Assembly (NCBI RefSeq): GCF_001990485.1
Contig: NZ_LBFC01000018.1
Coordinates: 62,001-126,000 of the forward strand
Source of the DNA: Thermosipho affectus
Lineage (GTDB): Bacteria; Thermotogota; Thermotogae; Thermotogales; Fervidobacteriaceae
Direction: 5' to 3'
Length of the DNA stretch: 64,000 nt
This document shows, piece by piece, positions 17,441 through 26,363 of the stretch (position 1 is the stretch's first letter; every line of letters starts with the position of its first letter). The notes below the pieces were generated by a model. The model saw only the letters and a list, made by a program, of their open reading frames with translations, was not told the DNA's origin and made no database searches. Both the position numbers and the translations under genes were made by a program.

Positions 17441-17445
17441 GTAAC

Positions 17446-19419
17446 TTAAAATTTAAATTTATTAACTTCGTTGTCCAAATTTATGGAAAGTGATGACAGA
17501 GTCTCACTTTCATTTTTTATGATTTTAATTAATTCAAATTGCTCTTTTGTTATTTTACTTGTGTTATCCAATGTATTTGAAACATCGGTTATTTCCTGTG
17601 TTGCTGCCTCAATTGCACTGCTAATTTCCTGTGTCGATGCACTTTGCTCTTGTGCACTTGATGCAAGAGATTCTATCATTTGTGATATGTTTTCAATTTG
17701 ACCTAGTATATCTATTATTGCATCTTTTGCATATAATGCCTTTTCTTTGGTGTTTAATATTTCATTGACAGTTTCTTTTGTAGCATTTGAAGCGTCTTCT
17801 GAAGCATTTTTAATGGATACAAGTATTTCGTTGATTTTTTGTGTTGCATTTTTACTTTCTTCTGCAAGTTTTCTTATCTCATCTGCAACTACTGCAAAAC
17901 CTTTACCTGCTTCACCTGCACGTGCAGCCTCGATCGCAGCATTTAGTGCAAGTAGATTCGTTTGTTCTGCAATAGAATTTATTGTTTTAACTATTTCCCC
18001 TATATTTTGTGCGTTTTGTGATAGAGTTTCGACTATTTCATTGGTAGAAGTTGCCTTTTCTTTTGTTTTTTCGATAACATCTACAATTGTATTAATGGAA
18101 ATTTCCCCTTCTTTTGCATTGTTGTTAACCTTTTGTGCGCTTTCTGAAAGATTTTGTGCGGCATTTGATACATTTTGTGCAGCTGATGCTATTTCTTCTA
18201 TACTGCTTGTAATTTCTTCCATGGTGGCGGAAATGTTTTGTGCAGAAGAATTAAGGTGTGATATACTTTCAAATACATTATTTCCTATCTTCTCTAAATC
18301 AATAGATTTGTTGAAAAATGTTTTTGAAGAGTTAGCAAGTGTATCTGCAGTATTTTTGATTTTAAATAAAACATCTTTTAGGTTTTGTGCCATTTTATTT
18401 AGTGTATTTCCAATTTGCGCTATTTCATCGTTCCCTTTTACTTCGAAACTTACTTTCAAATTTCCTCCTCCAAAATCTAAGGCTTTTTCCGATAGTTTTT
18501 GGACACTTTTTGAAATGTATTTGGATACTATAATGATTGGAATGATTGATATTAAAATTATGATGAAAAACGAAATAAGTATGGTATTGGAAATGAAGAA
18601 CACACCTGAGAGAATTTCTTTTTTTGGTACTATAACTGCAAGTGACCACCCAGGAGTTCCTTTAAATGGTGAGTAAAAGATATATTTTTCTTCATTATTT
18701 GGATCAATAATTTTTGAAAATCCTGTTTCACCTTTTATCATTTTTTCACCAGCTTCTTTTAGACCTTTAAATCCTTCTGCTTTGAGAATGTTGAGTTTCA
18801 AAATATAATCTTTATTTGGATGTGCAATGGTAAGTCCTGAAGAATTTATTAAGGTTGCATATCCTGTTTTCCCAATTTTTATAGTCTTTATTTTCTTAGT
18901 AAGGATATCAACGTATATTGCAGCTCCCAAAAGTCCTATTGTTTTTCCATCTTTTTTTATAGCACTTGCTATTACAAAAACAGGTTTTCCAGAAGCTTTG
19001 GAAAAAACCACATCGCTGATTGATATATCTTTTCCTTTTATTATTTCGTTAAAATATGTTCTATCTTTTATATTACCCTTGGCACCACTTGTTGCGTGAA
19101 AATTTCCTTTTATATCCGCAACGAAAAAATCATCAACTTCTGGAAAATCTTTTATTTGCTTTTTTAAAAAAATTATAGCATTTTCATCTAAGGACTTGAT
19201 TTTATCCATTTTTGATGTGTATTTTACAAAATCTACAAATCTGTTGAAATATTCAACAAAAGCGTTATTTGTTTCTTTGAGAATGCTTTGTGAAAAATCA
19301 AATGAAATTTTAGTGATTTCGTTAGTAGAAATTTTTAATATTATTATTCCTGCTATGAGAAGCAATATAGCTATGGGCAAGGATATAAATACAACCATTT
19401 TTGTTTTTATGCTCTTCAT
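17446..19419 (-). CDS. Methyl-accepting chemotaxis protein with dCache sensor
   Basis: 657-aa receptor. N-terminal helix (about 8-28), extracytoplasmic Cache domain (about 35-275; [49 protein letters not shown]), second helix (about 280-300), HAMP (about 300-355), then the signalling coiled coil with the hairpin tip [20 protein letters not shown], which binds CheA/CheW. Cache receptors usually bind amino acids or organic acids. The ligand is unknown. ATG follows GGAGGTG. Monocistronic, with its own terminator. Confidence 0.95.
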   Translation of the reverse strand: MKSIKTKMVVFISLPIAILLLIAGIIILKISTNEITKISFDFSQSILKETNNAFVEYFNRFVDFVKYTSKMDKIKSLDENAIIFLKKQIKDFPEVDDFFVADIKGNFHATSGAKGNIKDRTYFNEIIKGKDISISDVVFSKASGKPVFVIASAIKKDGKTIGLLGAAIYVDILTKKIKTIKIGKTGYATLINSSGLTIAHPNKDYILKLNILKAEGFKGLKEAGEKMIKGETGFSKIIDPNNEEKYIFYSPFKGTPGWSLAVIVPKKEILSGVFFISNTILISFFIIILISIIPIIIVSKYISKSVQKLSEKALDFGGGNLKVSFEVKGNDEIAQIGNTLNKMAQNLKDVLFKIKNTADTLANSSKTFFNKSIDLEKIGNNVFESISHLNSSAQNISATMEEITSSIEEIASAAQNVSNAAQNLSESAQKVNNNAKEGEISINTIVDVIEKTKEKATSTNEIVETLSQNAQNIGEIVKTINSIAEQTNLLALNAAIEAARAGEAGKGFAVVADEIRKLAEESKNATQKINEILVSIKNASEDASNATKETVNEILNTKEKALYAKDAIIDILGQIENISQMIESLASSAQEQSASTQEISSAIEAATQEITDVSNTLDNTSKITKEQFELIKIIKNESETLSSLSINLDNEVNKFKF

Positions 19420-19764
19420 ACTTTACACCTCCTATGTTAAAAATATGGTTATTTTATTTTAGGCCATAAGTAATTATATAATATTTATGTTAATTAATGA
19501 TAATGTTATTGTTAACTTTTATAATCCGACTTCAAATTATATTTTTATGCAAATTGTACTCTTATATATATGTAGTTTGCATTTTAAGTTATAATTATTT
19601 GAGTTAATTATATTAATAATATAAATGTCTGTTTTGTAGAGTTAATCAAAATTATAATCAAAATTATGAGCTGAAAATATATTATTTTTATATACATATT
19701 TTATTGATGGTGTTTGTTTTTTTGATTTTTTGAAAATGAAAACTTTGATGATATAATATGAAAT
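19420..19764. other. 345-bp divergent intergenic region
   Basis: AT-rich. It holds a minus-strand -10 (TATAAT, 19478-19473) for the Cache receptor with a weak -35, an imperfect inverted repeat around 19489-19516 (TTAATGATAA and TTATTGTTAA), and the plus-strand promoter at 19730-19757. Nothing else was recognised. Confidence 0.5.
19730..19757 (+). promoter_or_regulatory. Promoter giving a probably leaderless mRNA
   Basis: TTGAAA (19730-19735), 16-base spacer, TATAAT (19752-19757). The ATG of the CYTH gene is at 19765, where transcription should start, and no ribosome site lies in the few bases between. Confidence 0.7.
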
Positions 19765-20298
19765 ATGAAAATAGAACGTGAAAAAAAGTATCTTTTGGAT
19801 GAATATTTGTTTAAAAAACTTATTCGAAAGGCAAAATATAAAGTGGGTGTTATCCAGTGGTATCTGGAAAGGTGTGTTTTTGTAAAGACACAAAGATGTA
19901 GATTGAGGTATACAGTTGATAGTGATTTTAGCGAAAAATGGGTTGTTGCGTTTAAGTCAAAGGTTTTTGGAGACTTTCAAAGGTTGGAAGATGAGTACGA
20001 TGTAGATTTAAAGAGTATAGATTTTTTAAAGAAATACCCAGTAATTGCAAAAATTAGGTATTTTCTGATGTTTTCTCCTGCAGAAGTTTCGATTGATGAA
20101 TTTATTTTCCTTGATTTTCCACTAAAAATAAAGTATCTTGCAGAAATAGAAACAAATGAGGATTTTGAAAAATACGAAGAAATGTTTGGTTTAAAACACT
20201 CTGTAGAAGATTTTGAAGAATATACGAATTTTAATATGGCAAAGGTGAGTAAAATTGCCCCAGAAAGGATAATAGAAAAAGTAAAAGCTATGATATAA
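19765..20298 (+). CDS. CYTH-domain protein
   Basis: 177 aa. The N-terminal ExExK signature of the CYTH fold reads EREKK (residues 4-8), and RCRLRYTVDSD, WVVAFKSK, VSIDEF and KYLAEIET supply the charged strands of the tunnel that holds triphosphates. Relatives are class IV adenylate cyclases, triphosphatases and thiamine triphosphatase. Which one cannot be told. No ribosome site precedes the ATG; the mRNA seems leaderless. It lies 21 bases before a sugar nucleotidyltransferase gene. Confidence 0.8.
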   Translation: MKIEREKKYLLDEYLFKKLIRKAKYKVGVIQWYLERCVFVKTQRCRLRYTVDSDFSEKWVVAFKSKVFGDFQRLEDEYDVDLKSIDFLKKYPVIAKIRYFLMFSPAEVSIDEFIFLDFPLKIKYLAEIETNEDFEKYEEMFGLKHSVEDFEEYTNFNMAKVSKIAPERIIEKVKAMI

Positions 20299-20319
20299 TC
20301 TGATTTGAGGAGGGATAAA

Positions 20320-21399
20320 ATGAAAGCGATTATACTTTGTGCTGGAAAGGGTACAAGACTAAGACCTTTAACTTTTACAATAGCCAAACATCTTATTCCC
20401 ATTGCAAATAAACCGGTTATTTACTATAGCTTGGAAAAAATAAAGAGTATTGGGATTGATCAAGTTGGTCTTATTGTAAACAATGAAAACATAAACGATT
20501 TTAAAAATTTTTTGGGAGATGGAGAAAAATTTGGGTTAAGTATAGAATACATATTGCAAAATGAACCAAAAGGTCTAGCGCATGCCGTCTCTATTGCAAG
20601 GGATTTTATTGGAAATGACGATTTTTTAATGTATTTGGGTGATAACCTTATATTAGATGATATCTCAAAATTTGTAAATGAATTTAGAAAAGAAGAGGAA
20701 CTGAAAGCTTCTATATTACTTTCTCCTGTAAAAGATCCTTCAAGGTTTGGTGTTGCAGTTGTAAAAGGAGAAAAGATAGTAAAGGTCGTGGAAAAACCAA
20801 AAGACCCTATTTCAAATCTTGCAATTATTGGAATGTATTTGTTTAGGAGTACAATATTTGAAGGAATAGATAACATAAAACCTTCATGGAGAGGAGAACT
20901 TGAAATTACAGATGCAATAGGATATTTGATAGAGAAGGGATACAATGTAAAAGGACATGTTGTCTATGGTTGGTGGAAAGATACGGGAAAACCCGAAGAT
21001 TTGATAGAAGCAAATAGAAAGATATTGGATGATAACCATTTCAAGTTGGAAAACAAAGGAATTATGGATACTTTATCGGATATACAAGGTAGGGTGTATA
21101 TTGGGGAAAATAGTGAAATAATTAATTCTACTATAAGGGGACCTGTTGTTATAGGGGCAAATTGTGTTATTAAGGATTCCTATATTGGTCCTTATACCTC
21201 TATTGGGGATAACGTTTTAGTTGAAAATTGTGAACTTGAAAATAGTATTTTAATGGATCATGTAAAATTGCTCAACTTGCCATATCCCATAGATTCTTCT
21301 TTAATAGGTAAAAACGTACAAATTGTTAACAATGAAAGAAAACCAAAGGCAATGAAGTTTGTAATTGGAGACATGGGAAAAGTGGAAATAGTGAGGTGA
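20320..21399 (+). CDS. Sugar-phosphate nucleotidyltransferase with left-handed beta-helix domain
   Basis: 359 aa, long-form RmlA/GlmU-like. The N-terminal Rossmann domain (about 1-235) begins MKAIILCAGKGTRLRPLT, the NTP-binding signature, with MYLGDNLI as the metal-binding Asp region and GWWKDTGKPEDLIEAN near its end. The C-terminal part (about 250-345) has hexapeptide repeats (VVIGANCVIKDSYIGPYTSI). It probably makes dTDP-glucose or a related sugar nucleotide for envelope polysaccharide. ATG 20320 was chosen for the GAGGAGGG in front. Confidence 0.9.
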   Translation: MKAIILCAGKGTRLRPLTFTIAKHLIPIANKPVIYYSLEKIKSIGIDQVGLIVNNENINDFKNFLGDGEKFGLSIEYILQNEPKGLAHAVSIARDFIGNDDFLMYLGDNLILDDISKFVNEFRKEEELKASILLSPVKDPSRFGVAVVKGEKIVKVVEKPKDPISNLAIIGMYLFRSTIFEGIDNIKPSWRGELEITDAIGYLIEKGYNVKGHVVYGWWKDTGKPEDLIEANRKILDDNHFKLENKGIMDTLSDIQGRVYIGENSEIINSTIRGPVVIGANCVIKDSYIGPYTSIGDNVLVENCELENSILMDHVKLLNLPYPIDSSLIGKNVQIVNNERKPKAMKFVIGDMGKVEIVR

Positions 21400-21404
21400 T
21401 ATTT

Positions 21405-22226
21405 TTGATTAAGCTTATCTTAACGGATTTAGATGGAACACTTTTAAATGATGAAAAACACGTACCAGAGCGGAATATAATTGCGTTAAAAAGGGCTATG
21501 GAGAAGGGAATTCACATTAGTATTGCAACTGGAAGAAATTATTATTCTGCAAAAAGATATGTGGAAGAGTTGGGATTGGATGTGCCAGTTGTATTTCAAA
21601 ATGGGGCGTTCATTTATATGCCATTTGAAAATAAAGTATTGTATGAATATCCCTTGCCATCTAAAATTGCAAAAGAATTAATAGATTATGCCAGAAAAGA
21701 GAAAGTAGATTACATTCTCTTTTCAGATTTTCTAGATGAAAAAGATATGTATATGGACAAAGAACATAAAGGTGGATATGTAAAATATTTAGAACAAAAT
21801 AGTTGGCGGATTAAAAAAGTTGATGATGTAATTAAATTTATAACAAAAGACAAAGTTGCAGAAGTAGTACTTATGGGAAATGAAGCAAAAATTAGAAGGA
21901 TAATAGAATTTGTTGGTAAAAAATATACAGGTCAATTTAGTGCTATAAAGAATAACGTGGTGGATGGTTGGGCGTTTTTTGAATTTTTCGGCAAAGGGGC
22001 ATCTAAAGAGAATGCGTTAAGATTTTTGCTTAATTATTTTAAAGTCTCGGAAAATGAAACAATGTTCTTAGGTGATAATTATAACGATATTGGTATTATG
22101 AAATTAGTGGGTTTTCCAGTTGCAATGGAAAATGCAGTTGAAGAAGTTAAGAAGGTAGCAAAGTTTATTACGCTTTCTAATAACGATGGAGGAGTAGGTT
22201 TTGCGGTGGAAAAGTTTGTTCTTTAG
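21405..22226 (+). CDS. HAD-superfamily phosphatase, Cof type
   Basis: 273 aa. Motif I LTDLDGTLLNDE has the nucleophile and acid Asp; motif II SIATGRNYY; the IIB cap lies between; motif IV reads MFLGDNYNDIGIM, followed by VAMENAVEEVK. Such enzymes dephosphorylate sugar phosphates or nucleotides. The substrate is unknown. TTG at 21405 was chosen since GAGGTGAT lies 5 bases upstream. It starts six bases after the nucleotidyltransferase gene and overlaps the next gene by 26 bases, so they are one operon. Confidence 0.9.
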   Translation: MIKLILTDLDGTLLNDEKHVPERNIIALKRAMEKGIHISIATGRNYYSAKRYVEELGLDVPVVFQNGAFIYMPFENKVLYEYPLPSKIAKELIDYARKEKVDYILFSDFLDEKDMYMDKEHKGGYVKYLEQNSWRIKKVDDVIKFITKDKVAEVVLMGNEAKIRRIIEFVGKKYTGQFSAIKNNVVDGWAFFEFFGKGASKENALRFLLNYFKVSENETMFLGDNYNDIGIMKLVGFPVAMENAVEEVKKVAKFITLSNNDGGVGFAVEKFVL

Positions 22227-22893
22227 TGTTTTTTTTCTTGTGAATGTTTTTTCGTATACTATATATGATTTACAGCTTGCAGTTGGAAAGCGAGAACAAC
22301 AAGAGGTTTTAAAGATTTTAAATTCAATAGATTATGATGCTCTCCAAATTGATTTTAAGTGTGAGGTAATACTAGCATACACCGACTTGTATTTTTGGGG
22401 ACATGGAGATGTAAAAAGATACCAAGATTTAGCAAAAAAATACGTAGATGCACTTTTAGAGACAAACTACTGGAAAGTATACTATGCAGCGGCTTTAGTA
22501 TATGGACACTACGTTCAAAAAAATTATTTTTTAGCGTTGATTTACTATAAAAAAGTGTTTGATTTTGCAAAAAAAGCCGTGGAATACGGGCAAGATCAAT
22601 ATCTTGCCCATCTTTTATATGGAATACTTCACCTTGAAACACCATTTGGTGATTTAAATGTTGCAAAGGATCACCTCTTAAAAGCGCTGCAACTGAATAA
22701 AAATCATATATATACGTATGTTGAATTGGGAAAATATTACGAAAAGGTACATGATTGTAAACGCGCAAAAGAGATGTATGAGAAAGCATTGAAGTTAAAT
22801 GGGCTTGAAATTTGGAGTTATATAAATGAAGAGGCAAAAAGAGAGGCAAGTGAAAGGTTGTTGGAGGTGGAAAGAAAGTGTACAAGCGGGTAA
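22201..22893 (+). CDS. Exported TPR-repeat protein
   Basis: 230 aa with an N-terminal signal sequence (about 1-18, MRWKSLFFSVFFLVNVFS) and helical repeats. The C-terminal repeats are clearest: AYTYVELGKYY-like NHIYTYVELGKYYEKV and CKRAKEMYEKALKLNG form a classical TPR. It probably scaffolds protein contacts in the periplasm or envelope. Function unknown. It starts at TTG 22201 inside the Cof gene behind GGAGTAGG, and its end overlaps hisS by 16 bases, so translation is likely coupled. Confidence 0.78.
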   Translation: MRWKSLFFSVFFLVNVFSYTIYDLQLAVGKREQQEVLKILNSIDYDALQIDFKCEVILAYTDLYFWGHGDVKRYQDLAKKYVDALLETNYWKVYYAAALVYGHYVQKNYFLALIYYKKVFDFAKKAVEYGQDQYLAHLLYGILHLETPFGDLNVAKDHLLKALQLNKNHIYTYVELGKYYEKVHDCKRAKEMYEKALKLNGLEIWSYINEEAKREASERLLEVERKCTSG

Positions 22894-24134
22894 AAGGAAC
22901 AGATGATATTTATGGAGAGGATATGAAATATTGGTACTTTGTAGAAGACGTTGCAAGGGAAACGGCAAGGTTGTATGGATATTCCGAAATTAGAACACCT
23001 ATATTTGAGAGGACGGAACTTTTTGTAAGGGGTGTAGGGGAAGATACAGATATTGTACAAAAGGAGATGTACACATTTGAAGATAAGGGAAATAGGAGTA
23101 TTACCCTTAGACCGGAAGGAACAGCACCTACTATAAGGGCATTTGTTGAAAATTCGATGTTGGCAACAGGTCTTCCAAAAAGGTTATTCTACATTGGTCC
23201 TATGTTTAGATACGAAAGGCCACAATCTGGAAGACAGAGGCAATTTCATCAATTTGGGGTAGAACTTATAGGTTCTCCTTCATCCCTTGCAGATGCAGAA
23301 GCTATTGTGCTTGCAGACCGATTTCTAAAAAATTTGGGATTAGTAGATTATACTATAAAGATAAATTCAATTGGTTGTGAGAAATGTAGGGGTGAATATA
23401 AAAAAGCGCTTAAGAAATATTATGAGAATAAGTTGGATAAAGTTTGTGATGATTGCAAAAGACGGTATGAAACAAATGTATTAAGGCTTCTTGATTGTAA
23501 AGTAGACGTTGAATATGTAAAAGGGGCACCAAAGATAACGGATTATTTATGTGATGATTGTAAAAGTCACTATCTTGAAACTAAAGAGATTTTAGATGAT
23601 TTGGAAATAAAATATGAAGAAGATCCATTACTTGTAAGAGGTCTTGATTACTACAATAGAGTGGTATTTGAAATACATCACGGAAAACTTGGAGCTCAAA
23701 GTGCAGTAGGTGGTGGGGGTAGATACGATAATCTGATAAAGGAATTAGGTGGTCCAAAAACCCCATCTTTGGGATTTGCAATGGGGATTGAAAGATTAAT
23801 AATAGCGATAAAGGAAGAAAATATACCAGTAGATGATGTAAAAAATAACGAAGTGTATGTAGCTCACCTTGGGGAAAGAGCAAGAGTTGAAGCAATAAAG
23901 ATATCTGAGGAACTAAGAGATAGTGATATTTCGGTTGTATTTAACACCATGGAAAGGGGATTGAGCGCGCAATTAAAACATGCTGCAAGATTAAAGTGTA
24001 AACTTTGTATAATTGTTGGTGAGAATGAATTGGAGAGAAATATTGTTATTTTAAGGAATATGGAAACAGGTGAGCAAATAGAGATAGAAAGAGACTACAT
24101 AGTTGGAACCACAAAAGAGTGGATTGAAAAGTAG
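22878..24134 (+). CDS. hisS: Histidyl-tRNA synthetase
   Basis: Class II synthetase charging tRNA-His, 418 aa. KGTDDIYGEDMKYW at the start, motif 2 FRYERPQSGRQRQFHQFG, the His-specific LVRGLDYYNR, AVGGGGRYD, and motif 3 SLGFAMGIERL are all present, followed by the anticodon-binding domain (about 325-418). Two Cys pairs at about 170-230 (CEKCRGEY and CDDCKSHY) could bind zinc. GTG start at 22878 with GGAGGTGG upstream. It is buried in an operon and no T-box precedes it. Confidence 0.96.
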   Translation: MYKRVKGTDDIYGEDMKYWYFVEDVARETARLYGYSEIRTPIFERTELFVRGVGEDTDIVQKEMYTFEDKGNRSITLRPEGTAPTIRAFVENSMLATGLPKRLFYIGPMFRYERPQSGRQRQFHQFGVELIGSPSSLADAEAIVLADRFLKNLGLVDYTIKINSIGCEKCRGEYKKALKKYYENKLDKVCDDCKRRYETNVLRLLDCKVDVEYVKGAPKITDYLCDDCKSHYLETKEILDDLEIKYEEDPLLVRGLDYYNRVVFEIHHGKLGAQSAVGGGGRYDNLIKELGGPKTPSLGFAMGIERLIIAIKEENIPVDDVKNNEVYVAHLGERARVEAIKISEELRDSDISVVFNTMERGLSAQLKHAARLKCKLCIIVGENELERNIVILRNMETGEQIEIERDYIVGTTKEWIEK

Positions 24135-24430
24135 TGAGTTATATCGAAGCAGTTATAGCTATAGTTGTTACACTTATAGCTGTAACTGCTATTTTTTTTA
24201 CCATAGAAAGCCAAAGGGCGATGTACAATAAAATCTTACAAATAGAACTTTCCAAACTTCATGCCGAGGATTTATTTCTAATTTCCCTACCTAATCTACA
24301 TCCTCAATTATCTTATGTTTATGTATCAGAAAATGGAGTGAAAATTGAAAATGAAATCAAATTTGTCGAATTTGATATGGAAAATAACATAAAAGTGAAG
24401 GTATTTTATTTTGAAAATCTTGACTTTTAA
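24134..24430 (+). CDS. Small pilin-like membrane peptide without a leader
   Basis: 98 aa. One N-terminal hydrophobic helix (MSYIEAVIAIVVTLIAVTA, continuing to about 26) followed by a polar region. The helix resembles the N-terminal part of mature type IV pilins, with Glu exactly at residue 5 counted from the initiator. There is no basic leader, and the frame is closed by TGA seven to nine bases upstream of the GTG, so none can be encoded. It overlaps the hisS stop by one base. A minor pseudopilin or simply a membrane anchor; function unknown. Confidence 0.6.
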   Translation: MSYIEAVIAIVVTLIAVTAIFFTIESQRAMYNKILQIELSKLHAEDLFLISLPNLHPQLSYVYVSENGVKIENEIKFVEFDMENNIKVKVFYFENLDF

Positions 24431-24448
24431 TTTCATATGATTTATAAT
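24420..24448 (+). promoter_or_regulatory. Promoter of the HTH/ABC-2 exporter operon
   Basis: TTGACT (24420-24425), 17-base spacer, TATAAT (24443-24448). It overlaps the 3' end of the pilin-like gene and precedes the regulator's start at 24477. Confidence 0.75.
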
Positions 24449-24476
24449 TTCAATAGAAATGAAAAAAGGTGAGAAA

Positions 24477-25010
24477 ATGAATGAACTTTTAAAAATTTTG
24501 TCTTCACCACAGCTTTTTGAAGTTTTAAATTTTTTGAAAGATCATTCCAACAAAAACCCAAGTTCTATTGCAAAGGAATTGGGATTCCATACGTTTACGG
24601 TTCAAAGATATTTAGAGATATTGGAAAAATTTGGAATCGTATCCTCAAAAGTTGAAAGAAAAATAGGAAGACCTTCAAAAAAATATAGATATTGTGGCGG
24701 TAAGGTAACAATAGATTTTGACGAGATTTTAAAAGTCTTTGAATTAAAATCAAAAAAGATACGTGAAAGAGAAAGTAAGGCAAGGTATAACTATGACTTA
24801 AAGAAAGAGACTATAAACGGTGTTGTTAAAAATGGGAAAATTATAAAGCTTTCTGATGTAGAAGGAAGGGTGTTATTTTTAGTACCTCCAATAGATAGTA
24901 CGGGAATTTTAATTTCTAAAATTGTTGAAAAGTTAAACTTTCCAGAATTTGATATTTTATTTGCAATTAATAACCTTGTTTTAATGGATATTGTAGAGGT
25001 GGTAAAGTGA
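24477..25010 (+). CDS. Winged-helix transcriptional regulator of the ABC-2 operon
   Basis: 177 aa. The N-terminal wHTH (about 1-70) reads LLKILSSPQLFEVLNFLKDH, then NPSSIAKELGFHTFTVQRYL as the helix-turn-helix and IGRPSKKYRY as the wing, close to ArsR/DeoR-type helix-turn-helix proteins. The C-terminal 100 residues are not recognised and may sense a ligand. ATG 24477 follows AAAGGTGAG. First gene of an operon with a membrane protein and an ABC exporter, so it may control it and itself. Confidence 0.75.
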   Translation: MNELLKILSSPQLFEVLNFLKDHSNKNPSSIAKELGFHTFTVQRYLEILEKFGIVSSKVERKIGRPSKKYRYCGGKVTIDFDEILKVFELKSKKIRERESKARYNYDLKKETINGVVKNGKIIKLSDVEGRVLFLVPPIDSTGILISKIVEKLNFPEFDILFAINNLVLMDIVEVVK

Positions 25011-25633
25011 ATATAATATTGTTTTTTGTGATTTTTTATTTTATTTTAAGGTATGTGCTGTTCAAATATTTTGATGGAGAGAAAAGCAAATTATTAAGAT
25101 ATGATTATTGGAATTTTTTTATTTTAATTTTAATCCTTTTTTTAAGTGTTAATTTTCCTTCTTATGTTTTTTACTTTGTAATTGTATTTGGATTAGTATT
25201 TAACATATTTTACTTTTTTACGTATAGAATAACATTTGTTAGTTTTATTCTAAATTTGGCAATTATTATCTGTTTTCTGTTTCCTAAATACATTTGGGTT
25301 TCATCCTTTTTTGTTTTAATTCAATTTATTCGTATGAAGTTAATACCAATGTACAATTGGATTTACGTTTCAAGTGAGGCTGAAAATATAGCAAATAGAT
25401 GTAAAAAAGGTGGTTATTCTAGAAAGCCCGTGGTGATTTTTGGTGATTTTGGGAAAAGAGTAATAATAAATGGAAGGGGAATAATAGTTAATGTTTTGAA
25501 TGATAAAATGGTGTTTAGAATAACGAGAAATACTCATAGAGCGTTAGGTGAGCCAAATCTATACGAATTTTGTGAAAAAATGTCGAAAGTCATTAGGGGG
25601 TGGTTGGATGATAAAAGCGGAAAAGTTAACTAG
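25007..25633 (+). CDS. Membrane protein of the ABC-2 operon
   Basis: 208 aa with about five hydrophobic segments in the first 115 residues, then a soluble C-terminal part (about 120-208; KPVVIFGDFGKRVIINGRG). No family recognised. GTG start overlaps the regulator's stop (GTGA), and its end overlaps the ATPase gene by 26 bases. Likely part of, or regulated with, the exporter. Confidence 0.7.
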   Translation: MNIILFFVIFYFILRYVLFKYFDGEKSKLLRYDYWNFFILILILFLSVNFPSYVFYFVIVFGLVFNIFYFFTYRITFVSFILNLAIIICFLFPKYIWVSSFFVLIQFIRMKLIPMYNWIYVSSEAENIANRCKKGGYSRKPVVIFGDFGKRVIINGRGIIVNVLNDKMVFRITRNTHRALGEPNLYEFCEKMSKVIRGWLDDKSGKVN

Positions 25634-26351
25634 AAAATTTGGGAATTTTGTTGCGGTAAATGGTATTGATTTGTATATTGAAAAGGGAAAAATTTTTGGA
25701 TTTTTGGGTCCAAATGGTGCGGGAAAAACAACAACAATTCGCATGTTAACTGGGTCTTTAAGACCTACAAGTGGTAAAGTGGAAATTTTGGGGCTTGATA
25801 TGAAAACACATGAATTAGAGATAAAAAGAAGAATAGGAGTTGTACCAGATGAACCTAGAATTTACGATCATTTGAGGGGATATGAATATCTAGAGTTTAT
25901 AATGGACATTTACAGGCAAAATACTAAGGAAGTTAAAAAGAGGATAGAAGAACTATCCGAGGCATTTGGGGTTGATTATCTTGACAAGCAAATTTCCGAT
26001 ATGTCGCATGGTATGAAACAAAAATTAATGGTGATAAGTGTTTTAATGAGAAAACCAGAGGTTATATTTTTAGATGAACCAACTGTGGGATTAGATGCAA
26101 AGAGTGCAAAGATTTTAAAAGAGCTTTTGAGAAAATATGCAAATCAAGGAGTTACAATTTTTCTAACAACTCATATATTAGAGATAGCAGAGAAGATGTG
26201 TGATGAAATAGCTATTATAAATAAAGGAGAGATAATAGCACAGGGGGATATTGAAACTTTAAAACAAGGAGAAAACAAATCGCTTGAAGACCTCTTTTTG
26301 GAGTTAACTGCACAAGAAGAAGATATAAAAAATATTGTGGATTCACTTTAA
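25608..26351 (+). CDS. ABC transporter ATP-binding protein (ABC-2 exporter type)
   Basis: 247 aa. Walker A GPNGAGKTT, Q-loop region GVVPDEPRIYDH, signature MSHGMKQKL (a variant of LSGGQ), Walker B VIFLDEPTVGLD and switch His in TTHILE. Homologous to single-domain ATPases that drive ABC-2 drug, lipid or polysaccharide exporters. ATG 25608 was chosen because it follows GGGGTGG and places the conserved IKAEKLTRKFG at the N-terminus; an upstream in-frame start (25548) lacks this. Confidence 0.93.
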   Translation: MIKAEKLTRKFGNFVAVNGIDLYIEKGKIFGFLGPNGAGKTTTIRMLTGSLRPTSGKVEILGLDMKTHELEIKRRIGVVPDEPRIYDHLRGYEYLEFIMDIYRQNTKEVKKRIEELSEAFGVDYLDKQISDMSHGMKQKLMVISVLMRKPEVIFLDEPTVGLDAKSAKILKELLRKYANQGVTIFLTTHILEIAEKMCDEIAIINKGEIIAQGDIETLKQGENKSLEDLFLELTAQEEDIKNIVDSL

Positions 26352-26363
26352 GGGGGTGGTTAT

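Noticed and set aside
17747-18676. Long open frame (309 codons) on the plus strand opposite the Cache chemoreceptor
   Set aside because: It is the antisense of the receptor's coiled-coil signalling domain; no ribosome site, and composition reflects the complementary strand (Ser/Phe-rich). The same holds for shorter antisense frames in other chemoreceptors and in metH.
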